A DNA stretch of 64,000 nt, from NCBI GenBank assembly GCA_045106235.1, contig JBGCEJ010000023.1, positions 310,001 to 374,000 of the forward strand. Reading direction: 5' to 3'. Below, in pieces: positions 34,554 through 43,325 of the stretch; positions within the stretch are counted from its first letter, which is position 1; each line of letters begins with the position of its first letter. Source of the DNA: UBA4427 sp045106235. Lineage in GTDB: Bacteria > Myxococcota_A > UBA9160 > UBA4427. The position numbers and the translations under genes were made by a program. The notes beneath the pieces are model-generated. The model worked only from the letters and a program-made list of their open reading frames with translations. It did no database searches and was not told where the DNA came from.

Positions 34554-35068
34554 CCCGGTTTTCCGAGCTTCCGCTTCAGCTCGGACGCTACGATTTCGGG
34601 CACGAACTCATCGATGCTTGCGCCGAACCGGACGAGTTCCTTCAGCCGCGAGGAACTCACGTAGAGATATTCCTGGCTCGTCATGAAAAAGACGATTTCG
34701 ACGGAAGGCGCGAGATGCTTATTCATGAGCGCCATCTCAAACTCGTACTCGAAATCGGACATCGCCCGAAGCCCGCGAATGATCCCGCTGGCGCCAATCT
34801 GTTCTGCGTGATGCACAACGAGACCATCAAAAACCTGGACCGAAACATCGTCCATGTCCGCAGTCACGGTCTCCAGAATGCGCATGCGCTCGTCGGCTGT
34901 GAAGGTCGCGCTCTTAGAAACGTTCTTGGCCACCGCCAAGATCACTTCGTCGAAGATCGCCCGGCTCCGATGAATCAGGTCCAGGTGGCCATTCGTGATC
35001 GGATCAAAACTCGCGGGGAACAAGGCTACTTTTCGTTTCACGCCTCGCGTTTCATTCCCGTCCGCCAT
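34550..35068 (-). CDS. coaD: Pantetheine-phosphate adenylyltransferase
   Basis: Transfers AMP from ATP to 4'-phosphopantetheine, the step before the last one to CoA. The 172-residue protein shows the T/HxGH motif in FDPITNGHLDLIHRS (about 20-34), GLRAMSDFEYEF near 99-110 and the ISS-type motif YVSSSRLKELV near 136-146. Complete and of normal length. It overlaps the phosphohexomutase by 4 bp and lies 7 bp after rsmD, the usual rsmD-coaD pair. Confidence 0.97.
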   Translation of the reverse strand: MADGNETRGVKRKVALFPASFDPITNGHLDLIHRSRAIFDEVILAVAKNVSKSATFTADERMRILETVTADMDDVSVQVFDGLVVHHAEQIGASGIIRGLRAMSDFEYEFEMALMNKHLAPSVEIVFFMTSQEYLYVSSSRLKELVRFGASIDEFVPEIVASELKRKLGKPG

Positions 35069-35075
35069 CGATCTC

Positions 35076-35663
35076 TTACTCCTGTTCGGGGCGCGCCGAA
35101 ACGAGCCAAGTCAGTTGGGTGTCGCCGTATTTCCGCTCGTCCACGATTCGAACTCCCGGTAGCGGCCGGAGAGGATGACGTGTCGGCCCTTCGACGACCA
35201 CTCTTGCGTCTGGAGAAAGTACTCCAGATTCAAAAAGTGTCTCAACCAGCGCCTCCCGGTCCTCGTCCGCGTAGGGTGGGTCAAGAAACGCCAGGTCGAA
35301 GGCTTCCCCATCCATTGCCGCCAGGCGGGCAATGCCTTTCATCGCATCGACGACATGCATCTGAATGCTCGGCTCCTCCGCAAGAGAAAGGCGTTCGAGC
35401 CGCTGCGTTAAAGCTCTCGCCACACTTCGCGAACGTTCGACATACACGACCCGAGCAGCCCCACGGGAATATGCTTCGAGTCCCAGCGCTCCGGTTCCGG
35501 CGAACAAGTCGAGTACGTGGGCGCCCTCAACGGAGCCCAGGGCTGAGAAAAGCGATTCTCTCACGCGATCGCTCGTGGGTCGGACGCCCTTCGGCACCGC
35601 ACCCAGGTCTCGTCCTCGAAGCGACCCGCTGATGATTCGCACGAAAATCCCTACCGCGCTCAT
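35076..35663 (-). CDS. rsmD: 16S rRNA (guanine966-N2)-methyltransferase
   Basis: Methylates G966 of 16S rRNA. Visible are the RIISGSLRGRDL start motif, the SAM-binding DLFAGTGALGLEA segment and the catalytic LDPPYAD motif. ATG 35663 is used (195 residues); GTG 35642 has a better Shine-Dalgarno (TAGGGA) and is an alternative. A longer reading from 35903 adds 80 residues without family similarity and is rejected. First gene of the run rsmD-coaD-phosphohexomutase-coaBC. Confidence 0.92.
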   Translation of the reverse strand: MSAVGIFVRIISGSLRGRDLGAVPKGVRPTSDRVRESLFSALGSVEGAHVLDLFAGTGALGLEAYSRGAARVVYVERSRSVARALTQRLERLSLAEEPSIQMHVVDAMKGIARLAAMDGEAFDLAFLDPPYADEDREALVETLFESGVLSPDARVVVEGPTRHPLRPLPGVRIVDERKYGDTQLTWLVSARPEQE

Positions 35664-36036
35664 TGGAACGCCGACCCGAGCTTCGCATTTTCTGTTCGCT
35701 TGGCCAGTGTATTCGGTGTTTCGCGGCCTTGAAGCAGGCTGTCGCCAATGGCCGGAAAGCGCTTCGCAGAGCCAGTCGAACCCACTCTGCGATAACCCAC
35801 GTGCGGGGATCTTTTTAGGGTTGCTGGGCTTTGGATCGCTGGATAGACTGCGCGCGCTCGCGAGCCCGAGCATGCCTCCATAACTCTTTTTTGTGTAATC
35901 CACGCCAGATCCGCCCTTACGAATGGGCGATCTTTTTAGTCAACATATTCGACTTGCGCCTTGCCTTCCCTTCGCAAACGCGTCTTGACCCGATTCCAGA
36001 CTAAGAAGAAGCAAATGCTGAGAAAGGAAAACCTAT
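35664..36036. other. Intergenic region with two related hairpin/T-tract elements (373 bp)
   Basis: No protein gene is supported. It separates divergent rsmD and the XRE gene. It contains two terminator-like elements on the plus strand that share GATCTTTTTAG (35808-35818 and 35929-35939), each preceded by a short inverted repeat. No plus-strand gene ends here, so they may end a small untranslated transcript. Confidence 0.5.
35908..35939 (+). terminator. Terminator-like hairpin with T-tract
   Basis: GATCCGCCC and GGGCGATC pair (one bulged C) around a nine-base loop, and TTTTTAG follows on the plus strand. The first copy at 35793-35818 is a looser version, CCC and GGG within GAT..ATC, also followed by TTTTTAG. 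Confidence 0.5.
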
Positions 36037-36276
36037 ATGGCCACTGCCGCGATCAAACGAATCAAGAAGCAACTCCCCGAGCGACTCGCTGAAGTCCGCG
36101 GGGAACGCTCTCAACGGCAGTTCGCGCGCGACCTCGGAGTCTTTCAGCAGAACGTGAACCGGTACGAAAACGGCACGACGCCGCATACCGATTTTCTGAT
36201 CACGCTCTCGACGAAGGAAAACGTCTCTCTCGATTGGCTGCTGCTCGGCAAGGGGCGAATGCGCCGAAGTCGCTAG
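36037..36276 (+). CDS. Small XRE-family HTH DNA-binding protein
   Basis: A 79-residue protein with a basic N-terminus (AAIKRIKKQ) and a Cro/C1-type HTH (about 12-72); helices around RSQRQFARDLG and QQNVNRYENGT and the tail DWLLLGKG are typical of phage-type repressors and antitoxin-like regulators. There is no second domain. AAGGAAAACC precedes the ATG. No toxin or phage gene is adjacent. Targets unknown. Confidence 0.85.
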   Translation: MATAAIKRIKKQLPERLAEVRGERSQRQFARDLGVFQQNVNRYENGTTPHTDFLITLSTKENVSLDWLLLGKGRMRRSR

Positions 36277-36658
36277 TTCACCGGACTACTCTTCCGCACT
36301 ACTCTCTTGCGCGGTGAGGGTTGAATCAGTTCTCTCAGGGGCGTCACCTTGGCAATCAAGGCGACGCCCCTGTTTCGTTTGAGTGAACGCCACTCTATGA
36401 AGCGGAAGAAGGCTGCCGCGTGCTTGCCGCCGCGCTGCGCGCTCATGGATTCGGGCTCGTGGGTAAATCTGTTCCACACCCCCTTCGGCCCTCTCCCCCA
36501 GCGACCCGCAACTGAAGGGCCAGCCTGCTCTTCTGCCAGCCGATTCCGCGCGCTCCGTTTCTTCGGGCACGCCTCTTGCTCTCTCTGATGTTCATGCCGG
36601 TACAAAGTTCTGCATTTCGCAGTTCACGTCCGGCGAGACTCAGGGAGCTCAGAATCGC
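36277..36658. other. Intergenic region after the XRE gene (382 bp)
   Basis: Contains one strong hairpin (36337-36371). No supported gene is seen on either strand; the open frames present have no Shine-Dalgarno and no recognisable protein pattern. Confidence 0.5.
36337..36377 (+). terminator. Terminator-like hairpin downstream of the XRE gene
   Basis: A 15-bp stem (AGGGGCGTCACCTTG and CAAGGCGACGCCCCT, one mismatch) with a five-base loop is followed by GTTTCGTTT. It lies 60 bp after the XRE stop. Confidence 0.7.
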
Positions 36659-36997
36659 ATGCTGCGACTCTTCGCCATCACAACCATCCTTTTGACCTGT
36701 GCGGACCATTGGACGACTTACGTGTGTCTCCATGCGCCGGTGGATGGATGGCTTGTCACAGAAGCGAATCCCGTCGCGGATTGGCTATTCGGCTGGGCTG
36801 GGCTCAGCGGTGGCCTGCTCATCGATACGCTGATCACGCTTGGCGCCGTCGCCTTCTTGGCGACGACGGGCATGCTCGATCGCAACTGGAAAACTGCGCT
36901 CCTGGCTCTCATCACCCTTTCGACTGGTTATGCAGTCGTCAATAACCTCGGTGCGATCTCCCGCATGGGACTTTCGCCGTGGACAGGGGGCGCCTGA
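36659..36997 (+). CDS. Small membrane protein, DUF5658-like
   Basis: A 112-residue protein with three hydrophobic segments (about 3-20, 42-72 and 78-100). The motif D.WTTY followed by T-E-A-N-P-V resembles the DUF5658 family of small membrane proteins, whose function is unknown. It is followed after one base by the lytic transglycosylase gene, so the two are probably cotranscribed. GGGAG lies upstream at a slightly long distance. Family assignment is by pattern only. Confidence 0.7.
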   Translation: MLRLFAITTILLTCADHWTTYVCLHAPVDGWLVTEANPVADWLFGWAGLSGGLLIDTLITLGAVAFLATTGMLDRNWKTALLALITLSTGYAVVNNLGAISRMGLSPWTGGA

Positions 36998-36998
36998 A

Positions 36999-37766
36999 AT
37001 GGATCGCGCACGACTCTCTCTCTTGGCCGTTTGTGCTTTGCTGACAACTACGATCAATCCCTTTGCTGATCGCAATGAACTTGTTTCGGACGCGAACCAT
37101 GCCGTCTCGTCGCTTCCCGCGGTCGCGAGTGGTCCGGTTTCGGACGGGCTCGATGTCGACGAAGACGAACTTCTCGCCGCGCGCTTCCCCGCAGAAGATC
37201 ATGCCCTGATCGAGACAATCGCTTCGGCTTTGGACCACGCCGAGAAGGAAGCGAAGGCGGCCGCTGTACGGGATGCCAAGGAAGTGGCTGCAATTCTAAA
37301 GCGGCTGACGATCCGGCATACGGCTTTGCCGGCGCGCGAACGCATCGCGCTGGCGCATGCCATCGTCCGCGAGGCGAAGGCGCATAACCTCGAGCCCTCT
37401 TTGGTCGTGAGTGTGATCGAAGTGGAGAGTGCCGGATATCACCTCGCCGTCTCCCATGTGGGCGCGATGGGCCTGATGCAGCTTCTCCCCGCCACCGCAG
37501 AAGAGCTTGCGCATAAGCATGACGTTGAATGGCGTGGCCCGGACACGCTTTTTGATCCCGAGGTGAACGTCAAGCTCGGAACCGCGTACCTTCGTCAGCT
37601 GACCGACCAATTCGGCAGCGTCAGTACGGCGCTTGCCGCCTACAACTGGGGGCCCGGTCGGATCAATCGTCGCCTCAAGCGCGGAGCCACGGTCCCCTCG
37701 ATCTACATCGAGCAGGTCCGCGCGGCGCAGAGCCGAAACACGACGCTGGCCTCCGCCCGATCCTAA
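36999..37766 (+). CDS. Lytic transglycosylase (SLT domain)
   Basis: From ATG 36999 the product is 255 residues. A hydrophobic N-terminus (about 5-20) suggests export. The SLT domain spans about 140-245: catalytic Glu in VIEVESAG, then GAMGLMQLLPATA, NVKLGTAYL and ALAAYNWGPGRI, all hallmark motifs of family 23 lytic transglycosylases that cleave peptidoglycan to anhydromuropeptides. The middle (about 30-120) is helical and acidic. The start directly follows the stop of the membrane protein gene. A longer open frame from 36840 is ignored because it overlaps that gene. Confidence 0.9.
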   Translation: MDRARLSLLAVCALLTTTINPFADRNELVSDANHAVSSLPAVASGPVSDGLDVDEDELLAARFPAEDHALIETIASALDHAEKEAKAAAVRDAKEVAAILKRLTIRHTALPARERIALAHAIVREAKAHNLEPSLVVSVIEVESAGYHLAVSHVGAMGLMQLLPATAEELAHKHDVEWRGPDTLFDPEVNVKLGTAYLRQLTDQFGSVSTALAAYNWGPGRINRRLKRGATVPSIYIEQVRAAQSRNTTLASARS

Positions 37767-37774
37767 AGCGCTGG

Positions 37775-39409
37775 CTAGGGCGTCTCCCTCGCTGCGACTT
37801 TGGGTGTTGCGAGACTCCCTAGATCGGCATCGGCGAGCGCGGCAGCGATCTCGTCCACCGCATCCATCGCACCCCGACTCGAGCCACTATGACCGTTGAC
37901 CAAGATCGAAAAGATCAGGGTCTCGCCATCTTGGCGCTCCGCGAACCCGGAGAGCGCCGTGACCTTGGCGTCCGAGAGAAGGCCCGTCTTGGCCCGAATG
38001 CGCCCCTGCTTTCCGCGCAGTCGTTTTTCCAGGGTGCCGTCCCGCTCCGCGATCGGGAAGGAAGCCATGAACTCTGGGCCAAAGGCGAAAGAGGATTGGC
38101 CCGCGGAGAGCGCCTGCACTAAGACGCGCGGCGTCACTCGGTTTTGAATCGAGAGCCCGGACCCATCGACGAGATTGGCTTCGCTGAGATCCACCTGCAT
38201 TCGGCCGAGCCCCTCGCGCACGGCTCGGATTCCAACCGGCCAGGTCCCCTGTCGGGCGGGATCGCCTGAGAGAGGTGTGCCCGCCCACGCCCCAAGGTTC
38301 TTGACCAGCGTCTCCGCGATCGAATTATTGCTGTACTTCATGCAGAGCTGAACGGCTTCGGCGACGGTTCGCCCCGGTCGGTCCAGGATCAGCGAATACC
38401 CTGCAGGCCCTGCACTCGATCGCCCTACAGCGCCATCCACAAAGACGCCGTTTGCTCCGAGTTGATAGGCGAGTACGGAGCCCGCATAGAGTCCGGGGTC
38501 CAGCACGCTGCGTGGGAAGCGGTCTACTTGATCGCCCTGCCGCGCGACGCCGCTGACCTGCACGATCTCCTCGGGTGGGCCTTCCGTTTGGCGTCCACGA
38601 TCGCGGCCTACGGAGAGCTTCGGCCGCGTGCCGCGCGCCGCTGTGCGCGCCTGGTTACGGACGCGCAGGTACTTCACGGGTGGGTCCACGTCGACGAGGA
38701 CCGAGGACCCCACATCCTTCTGTGGCCATATCGAAACAAAGAAGGTTCCGTAGTTCGCCGTGAGCGCTCCGACTGCGGCGTGATAGGCGCGAGACGAAGG
38801 GCGCCCCCAGCTCGGATGCCATCCCGGTCCGTCGAAGTGGGAATCATCAACGCGTACGTCGCCTTTTACACCGCGGAGCCCCTCACGACGCAGGTCGGCC
38901 GCCAAGCGCCACCAGTCCTCAGAGTTCATCGCCGGATCGCCGCCGCCCTGCACAATCAGCTCGTCCACGACGCCTTCGATATTCGGCGGCGCAGGAGCCC
39001 AGACCCGGGTCGAGAACCGATGGGTGGGACCGAAACGCTCAAGTGCCGCAAGCGCGGTCAAGATCTTCTGGTTCGATGCGGGAATCAGCAGCGCATCCGA
39101 CCCGCGTCCATACACCGGCTGGCCATCCGAGGCCCGCACGACGTGGATTCCGACACTGGCATTTTTCAGCACCTTGCGCGCGAGTACCCGCTTGATTCGG
39201 GATTCAAGGTCTGACGTCCCCCTCGGCGCTCCTTCCGCCCACGCTGCACTCGATCCGAGCGCAATCATGCATGCGACCATGACCGCCTGGGTGATCTCGA
39301 TGACCGAAAGGCTCCGCGGCAGTCTCGGCTGCCGAAGTAGTCGAAGTGGCCGCAGCCGCCGCAGCCGCCGCAACCAAAGGAGGAGGACACGCCGCGCGAC
39401 AGCGCTCAT
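37775..39409 (-). CDS. dacB: D-alanyl-D-alanine carboxypeptidase/endopeptidase (PBP4 family)
   Basis: A periplasmic PBP4-type (S13) enzyme that trims or cleaves peptidoglycan peptides. The active-site motif S-N-Q-K is in LLIPASNQKILTA, the S-N-N motif in KYSNNSIAET, and KTG in IRAKTGLLSDAK. The start is unsure: ATG 39409 or 39421 gives an Arg/Leu-rich tract (about 7-33, RRLRRLRPLRLL) before a signal peptide that would begin near MVACMIALG and be cleaved after AWA. The true start could be at that Met (39280). The neighbouring lytic transglycosylase is convergent, 8 bp away. Confidence 0.93.
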   Translation of the reverse strand: MSAVARRVLLLWLRRLRRLRPLRLLRQPRLPRSLSVIEITQAVMVACMIALGSSAAWAEGAPRGTSDLESRIKRVLARKVLKNASVGIHVVRASDGQPVYGRGSDALLIPASNQKILTALAALERFGPTHRFSTRVWAPAPPNIEGVVDELIVQGGGDPAMNSEDWWRLAADLRREGLRGVKGDVRVDDSHFDGPGWHPSWGRPSSRAYHAAVGALTANYGTFFVSIWPQKDVGSSVLVDVDPPVKYLRVRNQARTAARGTRPKLSVGRDRGRQTEGPPEEIVQVSGVARQGDQVDRFPRSVLDPGLYAGSVLAYQLGANGVFVDGAVGRSSAGPAGYSLILDRPGRTVAEAVQLCMKYSNNSIAETLVKNLGAWAGTPLSGDPARQGTWPVGIRAVREGLGRMQVDLSEANLVDGSGLSIQNRVTPRVLVQALSAGQSSFAFGPEFMASFPIAERDGTLEKRLRGKQGRIRAKTGLLSDAKVTALSGFAERQDGETLIFSILVNGHSGSSRGAMDAVDEIAAALADADLGSLATPKVAARETP

Positions 39410-39628
39410 GGAATTCCGCATAAGAAGACCCATTCGATGATCCGATTCAAGATGGTCTGCGGGGGGCGCAGGCAGGTCACTGCCGTTCATCAGGTGAGAA
39501 AAGCGCTCAATTCAATCGCAGAGACGCCCTTCCCGCTTGACGCGCCAGAGCTTATCGGGGAGCCTCGGCGAGAGCAATCTTCGGGCGTCAGGGGGACGTC
39601 GGGAGGCATTTCCGGGTCGGGGGGTCCG

Positions 39629-41005
39629 ATGCTCAACGCGATTTGGCTCATCCTGGCCACGAGTGCCTTACTCGTCGCCGCCGCTTCCGGGCCGGACGTC
39701 CTCAAGGACGTCGTAGACGCCATCTTTTCGAGCGCGAAATCCGCGGTCCAGCTTGTGATTGGACTTGTGGGCGTCATGGTCTTTTTCCTCGGCCTGATGC
39801 GGATCGCTTTTGATGCGGGGCTCCGCGATCTCGTGGCACGTTGGCTGACCCCGGTCACCCGTCGCCTGTTCCCCGAGGTTCCGTCAAATCACCCTGCCAT
39901 GAGCGCCATGATCATGAATATGGCTTCGAATATTCTCGGCATGGGGAACGCCGCCACGCCGTTCGGCCTGAAGGCAATGGACGAGCTGGCGAAGCTCAAC
40001 CGGCACTCGGGTTCAGCCTCGAATGCGATGGTGCTATTTCTGGCGATTAACAGTTCCGCGATCACGCTGCTCCCGCCGCTTGGGACGATCGGCATTCGGG
40101 CCGCCGCGGGCTCAGATGATCCCTGGGCGATTTGGATGCCCACCCTCTTCGCAACGATCTGTTCAACGACCGCGGCCATGACTGTCTATTTCATGTTAGG
40201 CCGCCTGTCTTTCTTTAGGCATCGTCCCGATCTGGCCGGGTCGATCCATGTCCCTGAGGACGGCCGCACATCGGATTCCGACGAGGCGGCGGAGGGTGAC
40301 GCGGAAGCGTCCGGTTCAAGCGGTGAACCTGGCCAACGCGAAGGCCCCGCTGTTCCCGCCGAGACGGGGTTTGCGCTTGCTGTGCGGAAAGGCCTTGTCC
40401 TCTTCGCTGCGCTCTTCTTTGCTTATCATGCAGGGGCGACTTTTCTCGCGGCTGCAGACGCCAGCGGCTTTGCGGTCGCGCTCCGAGAGCTTCTGCAGCG
40501 TTGGACGCTGCCGGCACTTTTGATGGCGGTGCTGCTCTACGGCCTTGCGAAGCGGGTTCGGGTCTATGATTCCATGGTGTCGGGAGGCCGAGAGGCGCTC
40601 GGCGTCGCAACCCAAATCGTGCCCTACCTCGTGGTGATCCTCGTCGCGGTGGCAATGTTTCGCGCTTCGGGCGCGCTGGACGCTGTGATCAGCGTGCTCG
40701 ACCCCTTCACGAGCCGGATTGGCGTCCCCGCGGAAGTTCTACCGATGGCGCTGATTCGGCCGCTTTCCGGGAGTGGCGCCCTCGGTGTGATGGGCGAGAT
40801 CATCGATTTTCACGGTCCCGATTCATTTGTCGGCCTTCTGACAAGCACATTGATGGGCTCCACCGAAACGACCTTCTATGTCCTCGCGATTTACCTCGGA
40901 GCGGCGGGTGTTGTGGACGGGCGCCATGCGCTCTTCGCCTGCCTCGCGGGCGATGCGGCTGGTTTTTTTGGTGCGGTTGCCGCCTGCCATTTCTTCTTTG
41001 CCTGA
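39629..41005 (+). CDS. SpmA-SpmB-like fused nucleoside-recognition (Gate) membrane protein
   Basis: A 458-residue protein with about eight membrane segments in two halves. The first half (about 1-205) resembles SpmA (MIMNMASNILGMGNAATPFGLKAM), the second (about 255-458) SpmB (ALIRPLSGSGALGVMGEII, MGSTETTFYVLAIYLG). An acidic linker joins them (about 205-250). In Bacillus, SpmA and SpmB are separate; fused forms are known in other bacteria and their substrate is unclear. ATG 39629 follows GGGTCGGGGGG. It is divergent from dacB and upstream of the peptidoglycan-recycling genes. Confidence 0.88.
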   Translation: MLNAIWLILATSALLVAAASGPDVLKDVVDAIFSSAKSAVQLVIGLVGVMVFFLGLMRIAFDAGLRDLVARWLTPVTRRLFPEVPSNHPAMSAMIMNMASNILGMGNAATPFGLKAMDELAKLNRHSGSASNAMVLFLAINSSAITLLPPLGTIGIRAAAGSDDPWAIWMPTLFATICSTTAAMTVYFMLGRLSFFRHRPDLAGSIHVPEDGRTSDSDEAAEGDAEASGSSGEPGQREGPAVPAETGFALAVRKGLVLFAALFFAYHAGATFLAAADASGFAVALRELLQRWTLPALLMAVLLYGLAKRVRVYDSMVSGGREALGVATQIVPYLVVILVAVAMFRASGALDAVISVLDPFTSRIGVPAEVLPMALIRPLSGSGALGVMGEIIDFHGPDSFVGLLTSTLMGSTETTFYVLAIYLGAAGVVDGRHALFACLAGDAAGFFGAVAACHFFFA

Positions 41006-41063
41006 GTTTGTCCCCCCATCCTTCGTCTAGGTTGATCGCATCGCGGCCGACCGGTTGAGGACC

Positions 41064-42251
41064 ATGCCTTCCATCACTGAAAAAGACGAGGAGCGGATCC
41101 AGTCCCTTTGCGAAGGTGACCTGGCTCGGAGACCTGAGCGCATCCAATCCATCGCAGCCGGTCTGGGGGCGCGCCGCTTCTATCGGCTGCATTTTGCGGA
41201 GGGCTCGCCCGAGACGCTGATCGCGAGACAAGATCCGGAGGTCGGCGAAGAGAGCCAAGCACCGCCGCCGCCTACTCTCGAGGCGACTGATTCTCTCATT
41301 TCAACCCATGCGATTGCGCGGTTGACTCCACCGACATGGCGTCCGGAGCCCGCGCTCGAACCGCTTCGAAGTTTCCTGGAGAAGGCGGGGCTCGCCGTGC
41401 CTCGCAGTTTCGCCCGGTCGCCTGAGGTCGGTCTTGAAATCCTTGAAGATGTCGGGGGGCGGACGCTTCTCTCTGCGGCGGGCTCCGAACGCGATGCACT
41501 CTATGAGCACGCATGCGGGTTTGTGGTGGCTCTTCAGTCACTCGCCGCGCCAGCCGAGGAAATCCCCGCCTTTGGACGCATCTATGATCAGAGCCTGCTC
41601 GCGAGCAAGCTTTGGAAATTCGAGCATTGGACCATCCCGGGGCTGCTGGGAAGGGAAGCAACAAGCGAGGAGAGAAACGGACTCGCGGAGGTTTTTAAGA
41701 GCCTCTGGCAAGTCGTCGGAAAAGCGCCACGGCGACTCGCCCATCGCGATTTCAAGGCCGAAAACCTGCATTGGGTTGAGCGTGAAGCGCCCGCCCGCGA
41801 GCTCGTGATGATCGACGTTCAGGGCGCCTTCATGGCTCCGCCCGAGTACGATCTCGTGTGTCTCCTTTACGATCTTCAGGTGGATTTGGATGAGGACTGG
41901 GTGCAGTCCCTGGCTGGGCGAATCCGGCCGCAGCTCCCCGACGCGCCCGACGAAGCGATATTCCGCCAGCGATTTGATTGTCTGGCCATCGCCCGGCTCG
42001 CCAAAGATGTCTCGCATGTCGTGGAAGCGGGACTGATTCGGGGAGATCTCCGTCGCTGGTCCGAGATTCCGCGGGGCCTCGAGCTGCTATCTCAGGCAGC
42101 GGGGCGACAAGAACACACCTTTCCGTGTTTGCGGGCACTGACTTCTGTGATCCCGACACTTACCGAAGCCGCCCGTTCGGCCGATAGTCGGAGGGCAGAA
42201 CTGGAATCGGGGACGAAAGAGCGCCTCCATCCGGGACAGGGAGCCGCCTGA
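41064..42251 (+). CDS. AmgK-like sugar kinase (aminoglycoside phosphotransferase fold)
   Basis: A 395-residue APH-family kinase. The catalytic loop LAHRDFKAENLHW near 225-237 carries the HxD and Asn of the family, and VMIDVQGAFMAPPEYDLVCLLYD near 248-270 resembles the metal-binding region of AmgK, which phosphorylates N-acetylmuramate and N-acetylglucosamine at the anomeric position. The following gene, 18 bp on, resembles MurU, the next enzyme in that recycling route. ATG 41064 follows GAGGA. The AmgK assignment rests mainly on context. Confidence 0.75.
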   Translation: MPSITEKDEERIQSLCEGDLARRPERIQSIAAGLGARRFYRLHFAEGSPETLIARQDPEVGEESQAPPPPTLEATDSLISTHAIARLTPPTWRPEPALEPLRSFLEKAGLAVPRSFARSPEVGLEILEDVGGRTLLSAAGSERDALYEHACGFVVALQSLAAPAEEIPAFGRIYDQSLLASKLWKFEHWTIPGLLGREATSEERNGLAEVFKSLWQVVGKAPRRLAHRDFKAENLHWVEREAPARELVMIDVQGAFMAPPEYDLVCLLYDLQVDLDEDWVQSLAGRIRPQLPDAPDEAIFRQRFDCLAIARLAKDVSHVVEAGLIRGDLRRWSEIPRGLELLSQAAGRQEHTFPCLRALTSVIPTLTEAARSADSRRAELESGTKERLHPGQGAA

Positions 42252-42269
42252 GTCCATGGGCCCAACACA

Positions 42270-43325
42270 ATGAACGCGATGATCCTGGCAGCGGGACTGG
42301 GAACCCGGTTGCGACCGCTGACGACGTTGCGGGCGAAGCCTGCTCTACCTGTTCAAGGCCGAGCCGTGATCTGCCTTCTGCTCGAGTTTCTGGCTCGGCA
42401 GGGTATTCAGCGCGTCATGATCAACCTTCATTATCTTCCCGACACGATCAGGCATGCCGTGGCCGCGGATTCTCCGGAAGGCATGGAGATTCTCTGGTCT
42501 GAAGAACCTGAGCCCCTTGGCACCGGCGGCGGTATTCGCCGAGCCGCAGATTTCCTCCGCGAAACCGAGGAATGCGTGGTGCTCGCTGGGGATATGCTGC
42601 TGGATGTGGATTTACGTGGCCTTCGAGACCGCCATCTCACGAGCGGTCGGAACGTCACGTTATTGCTCCGCGAGGATCCAAGGGGCGAGAACTTCGGTAC
42701 GATCGGAGTGGATGAGCAAGGGCGCGTGAGCCGCATAGGCGAGCGGACGATTGAGCTGCCCTCACTCGATTCTGAAGCCCGTACCCAAATCAGCGAACAA
42801 GGCGAAACCGAGACCGATATGGCGCGGGGACTCTTTACAGGACTGCGAATCTTCTCCCGCGAAGCACTCGACCATTGGCCGGGCGAAACAGCCTTTGAGG
42901 ATCTTCGAGATTGGCTGATTCCCGGAATCGAAACACGGAACGAGAGCGTCGGCGCGGAGATTGTCGGAACGTCGGATTCCGTTTGGGAACCGGTCGGGAC
43001 ACCGGCTGAGTATCTTCGCGTGAACCTCGACCCGCCGAGCCTCCCCAGCCTGGGCGGCGATTCCACCCAGTGGGTGGGGAATATCGAACGCGTTGGCACG
43101 AACTGGATCGACCGTACGGCAAAGGTCCCGACGGGAACGGCGCTCGAGCGGTCCGTGGTATGGGATCATGAAAGCGTGCCGGTCGACCTGCGCGGCGAAG
43201 ATGGCGTTTTCGCCGGCGACGCATTCCATGCCTGCCTTCCTGCTCTGCAAGTGGATGAAGTGAAGCGCAGTTCTGAGCTGAGCAGTTCAGATGCGGAGGC
43301 TCAGCCGCTCGGAGCCGCATCGTGA
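42270..43325 (+). CDS. MurU-like nucleotidyltransferase
   Basis: A 351-residue sugar-1-phosphate nucleotidyltransferase. The N-terminal signature ILAAGLGTRLRPLT (about 5-18), followed by AKPALPV, EEPEPLGTGGGIRRA (about 85-99) and AGDMLLDVDL (about 110-119), fits MurU, which makes UDP-MurNAc from MurNAc-1-phosphate. A GTGA overlap couples it to the MBL gene. The C-terminal about 90 residues (after the WEPVGTPAEYL motif) lack an obvious left-handed beta-helix. GlmU- or RmlA-type relatives are the alternative. Confidence 0.8.
   Translation: MNAMILAAGLGTRLRPLTTLRAKPALPVQGRAVICLLLEFLARQGIQRVMINLHYLPDTIRHAVAADSPEGMEILWSEEPEPLGTGGGIRRAADFLRETEECVVLAGDMLLDVDLRGLRDRHLTSGRNVTLLLREDPRGENFGTIGVDEQGRVSRIGERTIELPSLDSEARTQISEQGETETDMARGLFTGLRIFSREALDHWPGETAFEDLRDWLIPGIETRNESVGAEIVGTSDSVWEPVGTPAEYLRVNLDPPSLPSLGGDSTQWVGNIERVGTNWIDRTAKVPTGTALERSVVWDHESVPVDLRGEDGVFAGDAFHACLPALQVDEVKRSSELSSSDAEAQPLGAAS

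Noticed and set aside
35664..35903. 80-residue N-terminal extension of RsmD
   Set aside because: No family similarity; the normal RsmD start motif begins at the later ATG/GTG.
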